Below, one piece after another: positions 14,260-14,292 of a stretch of DNA of 14,292 bases (positions within the stretch are counted from its first letter, which is position 1; each line of letters begins with the position of its first letter). The stretch is taken from positions 217 through 14,508 of the forward strand of contig PLSZ01000121.1 of the NCBI GenBank assembly GCA_003164305.1. The letters are read 5' to 3'. A program made the position numbers and the translations under genes. Source of the DNA: Acetobacteraceae bacterium (GTDB lineage Bacteria > Pseudomonadota > Alphaproteobacteria > Acetobacterales > Acetobacteraceae). The notes beneath the pieces are model-generated. The model saw nothing but the letters and a program-made list of their open reading frames with translations, ran no database searches and was not told the origin of the DNA.

Positions 14260-14292
14260 TCATAAATCTTCGCTCTTATCGTGAACTCTGTT

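Larger units (their letters stand above)
13960..14292. other. Gene-free right end rich in palindromes and short repeats
   Basis: No reading frame here has a ribosome site or a recognisable product. It contains a 15-bp direct repeat, a CACCGGG palindrome, a CACGAAG triple repeat and a 12-bp hairpin, each listed separately. The base composition is lower in GC toward the end (14130-14190) than in the genes. This looks like an accumulation of dispersed intergenic repeats downstream of the dnaB-alr-mlaE unit. Confidence 0.6.

Overview
The window is GC-rich, densely coded DNA that reads as the chromosome of an alphaproteobacterium, most likely of the Rhodospirillales/Acetobacteraceae type. This placement is an inference from three things: gene content, the order dnaB-alr-mlaE, and two copies of the GTTC-N7-GTTC direct repeat that alphaproteobacterial LexA proteins bind. 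I see no rRNA, tRNA, CRISPR array, integrase or transposase.

Left part (1-3346). A glyoxalase/VOC-fold gene runs off the left edge on the minus strand. Next comes a stretch of about 670 bases with no large gene. It holds a probable 44-residue single-span membrane protein (minus strand) and a set of GATAC motifs repeated exactly every 11 bp. An NAD-dependent oxidoreductase with a C-terminal SAF domain follows on the plus strand. It converges on two tandem minus-strand paralogs of the 'host attachment' family, with an array of 16-18 bp repeats between the converging ends. A LexA-type box lies 5 bp upstream of the first paralog.

Middle part (3565-8990). A two-domain carboxymuconolactone-decarboxylase-like protein and a solute-binding-fold protein without a signal peptide lie on the plus strand. 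A class I ribonucleotide reductase large subunit (nrdA) and a nitroreductase lie on the minus strand. The nrdA upstream region carries NrdR-like boxes and a second LexA-type box that overlaps a plausible promoter. This suggests control of dNTP supply by both nucleotide sensing and DNA damage. A TauD/TfdA-type dioxygenase follows on the plus strand.

Right part (9224-14292). A cyclopropane fatty acid synthase gene has a recognisable promoter. It is followed by the tightly packed operon dnaB-alr-mlaE, with an 11-nt and a 4-nt overlap: replicative helicase, alanine racemase for cell wall D-alanine, and lipid-transport permease. The last 333 bases have no gene and are filled with palindromic and short tandem repeats, where the ATPase partner of MlaE might have been expected.

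No single obviously new multi-gene system stands out. The most interesting signals are regulatory: two matching LexA-type boxes in one window (at the host-attachment pair and at nrdA), the NrdR-like boxes at nrdA, and the 11-bp-phased GATAC array.
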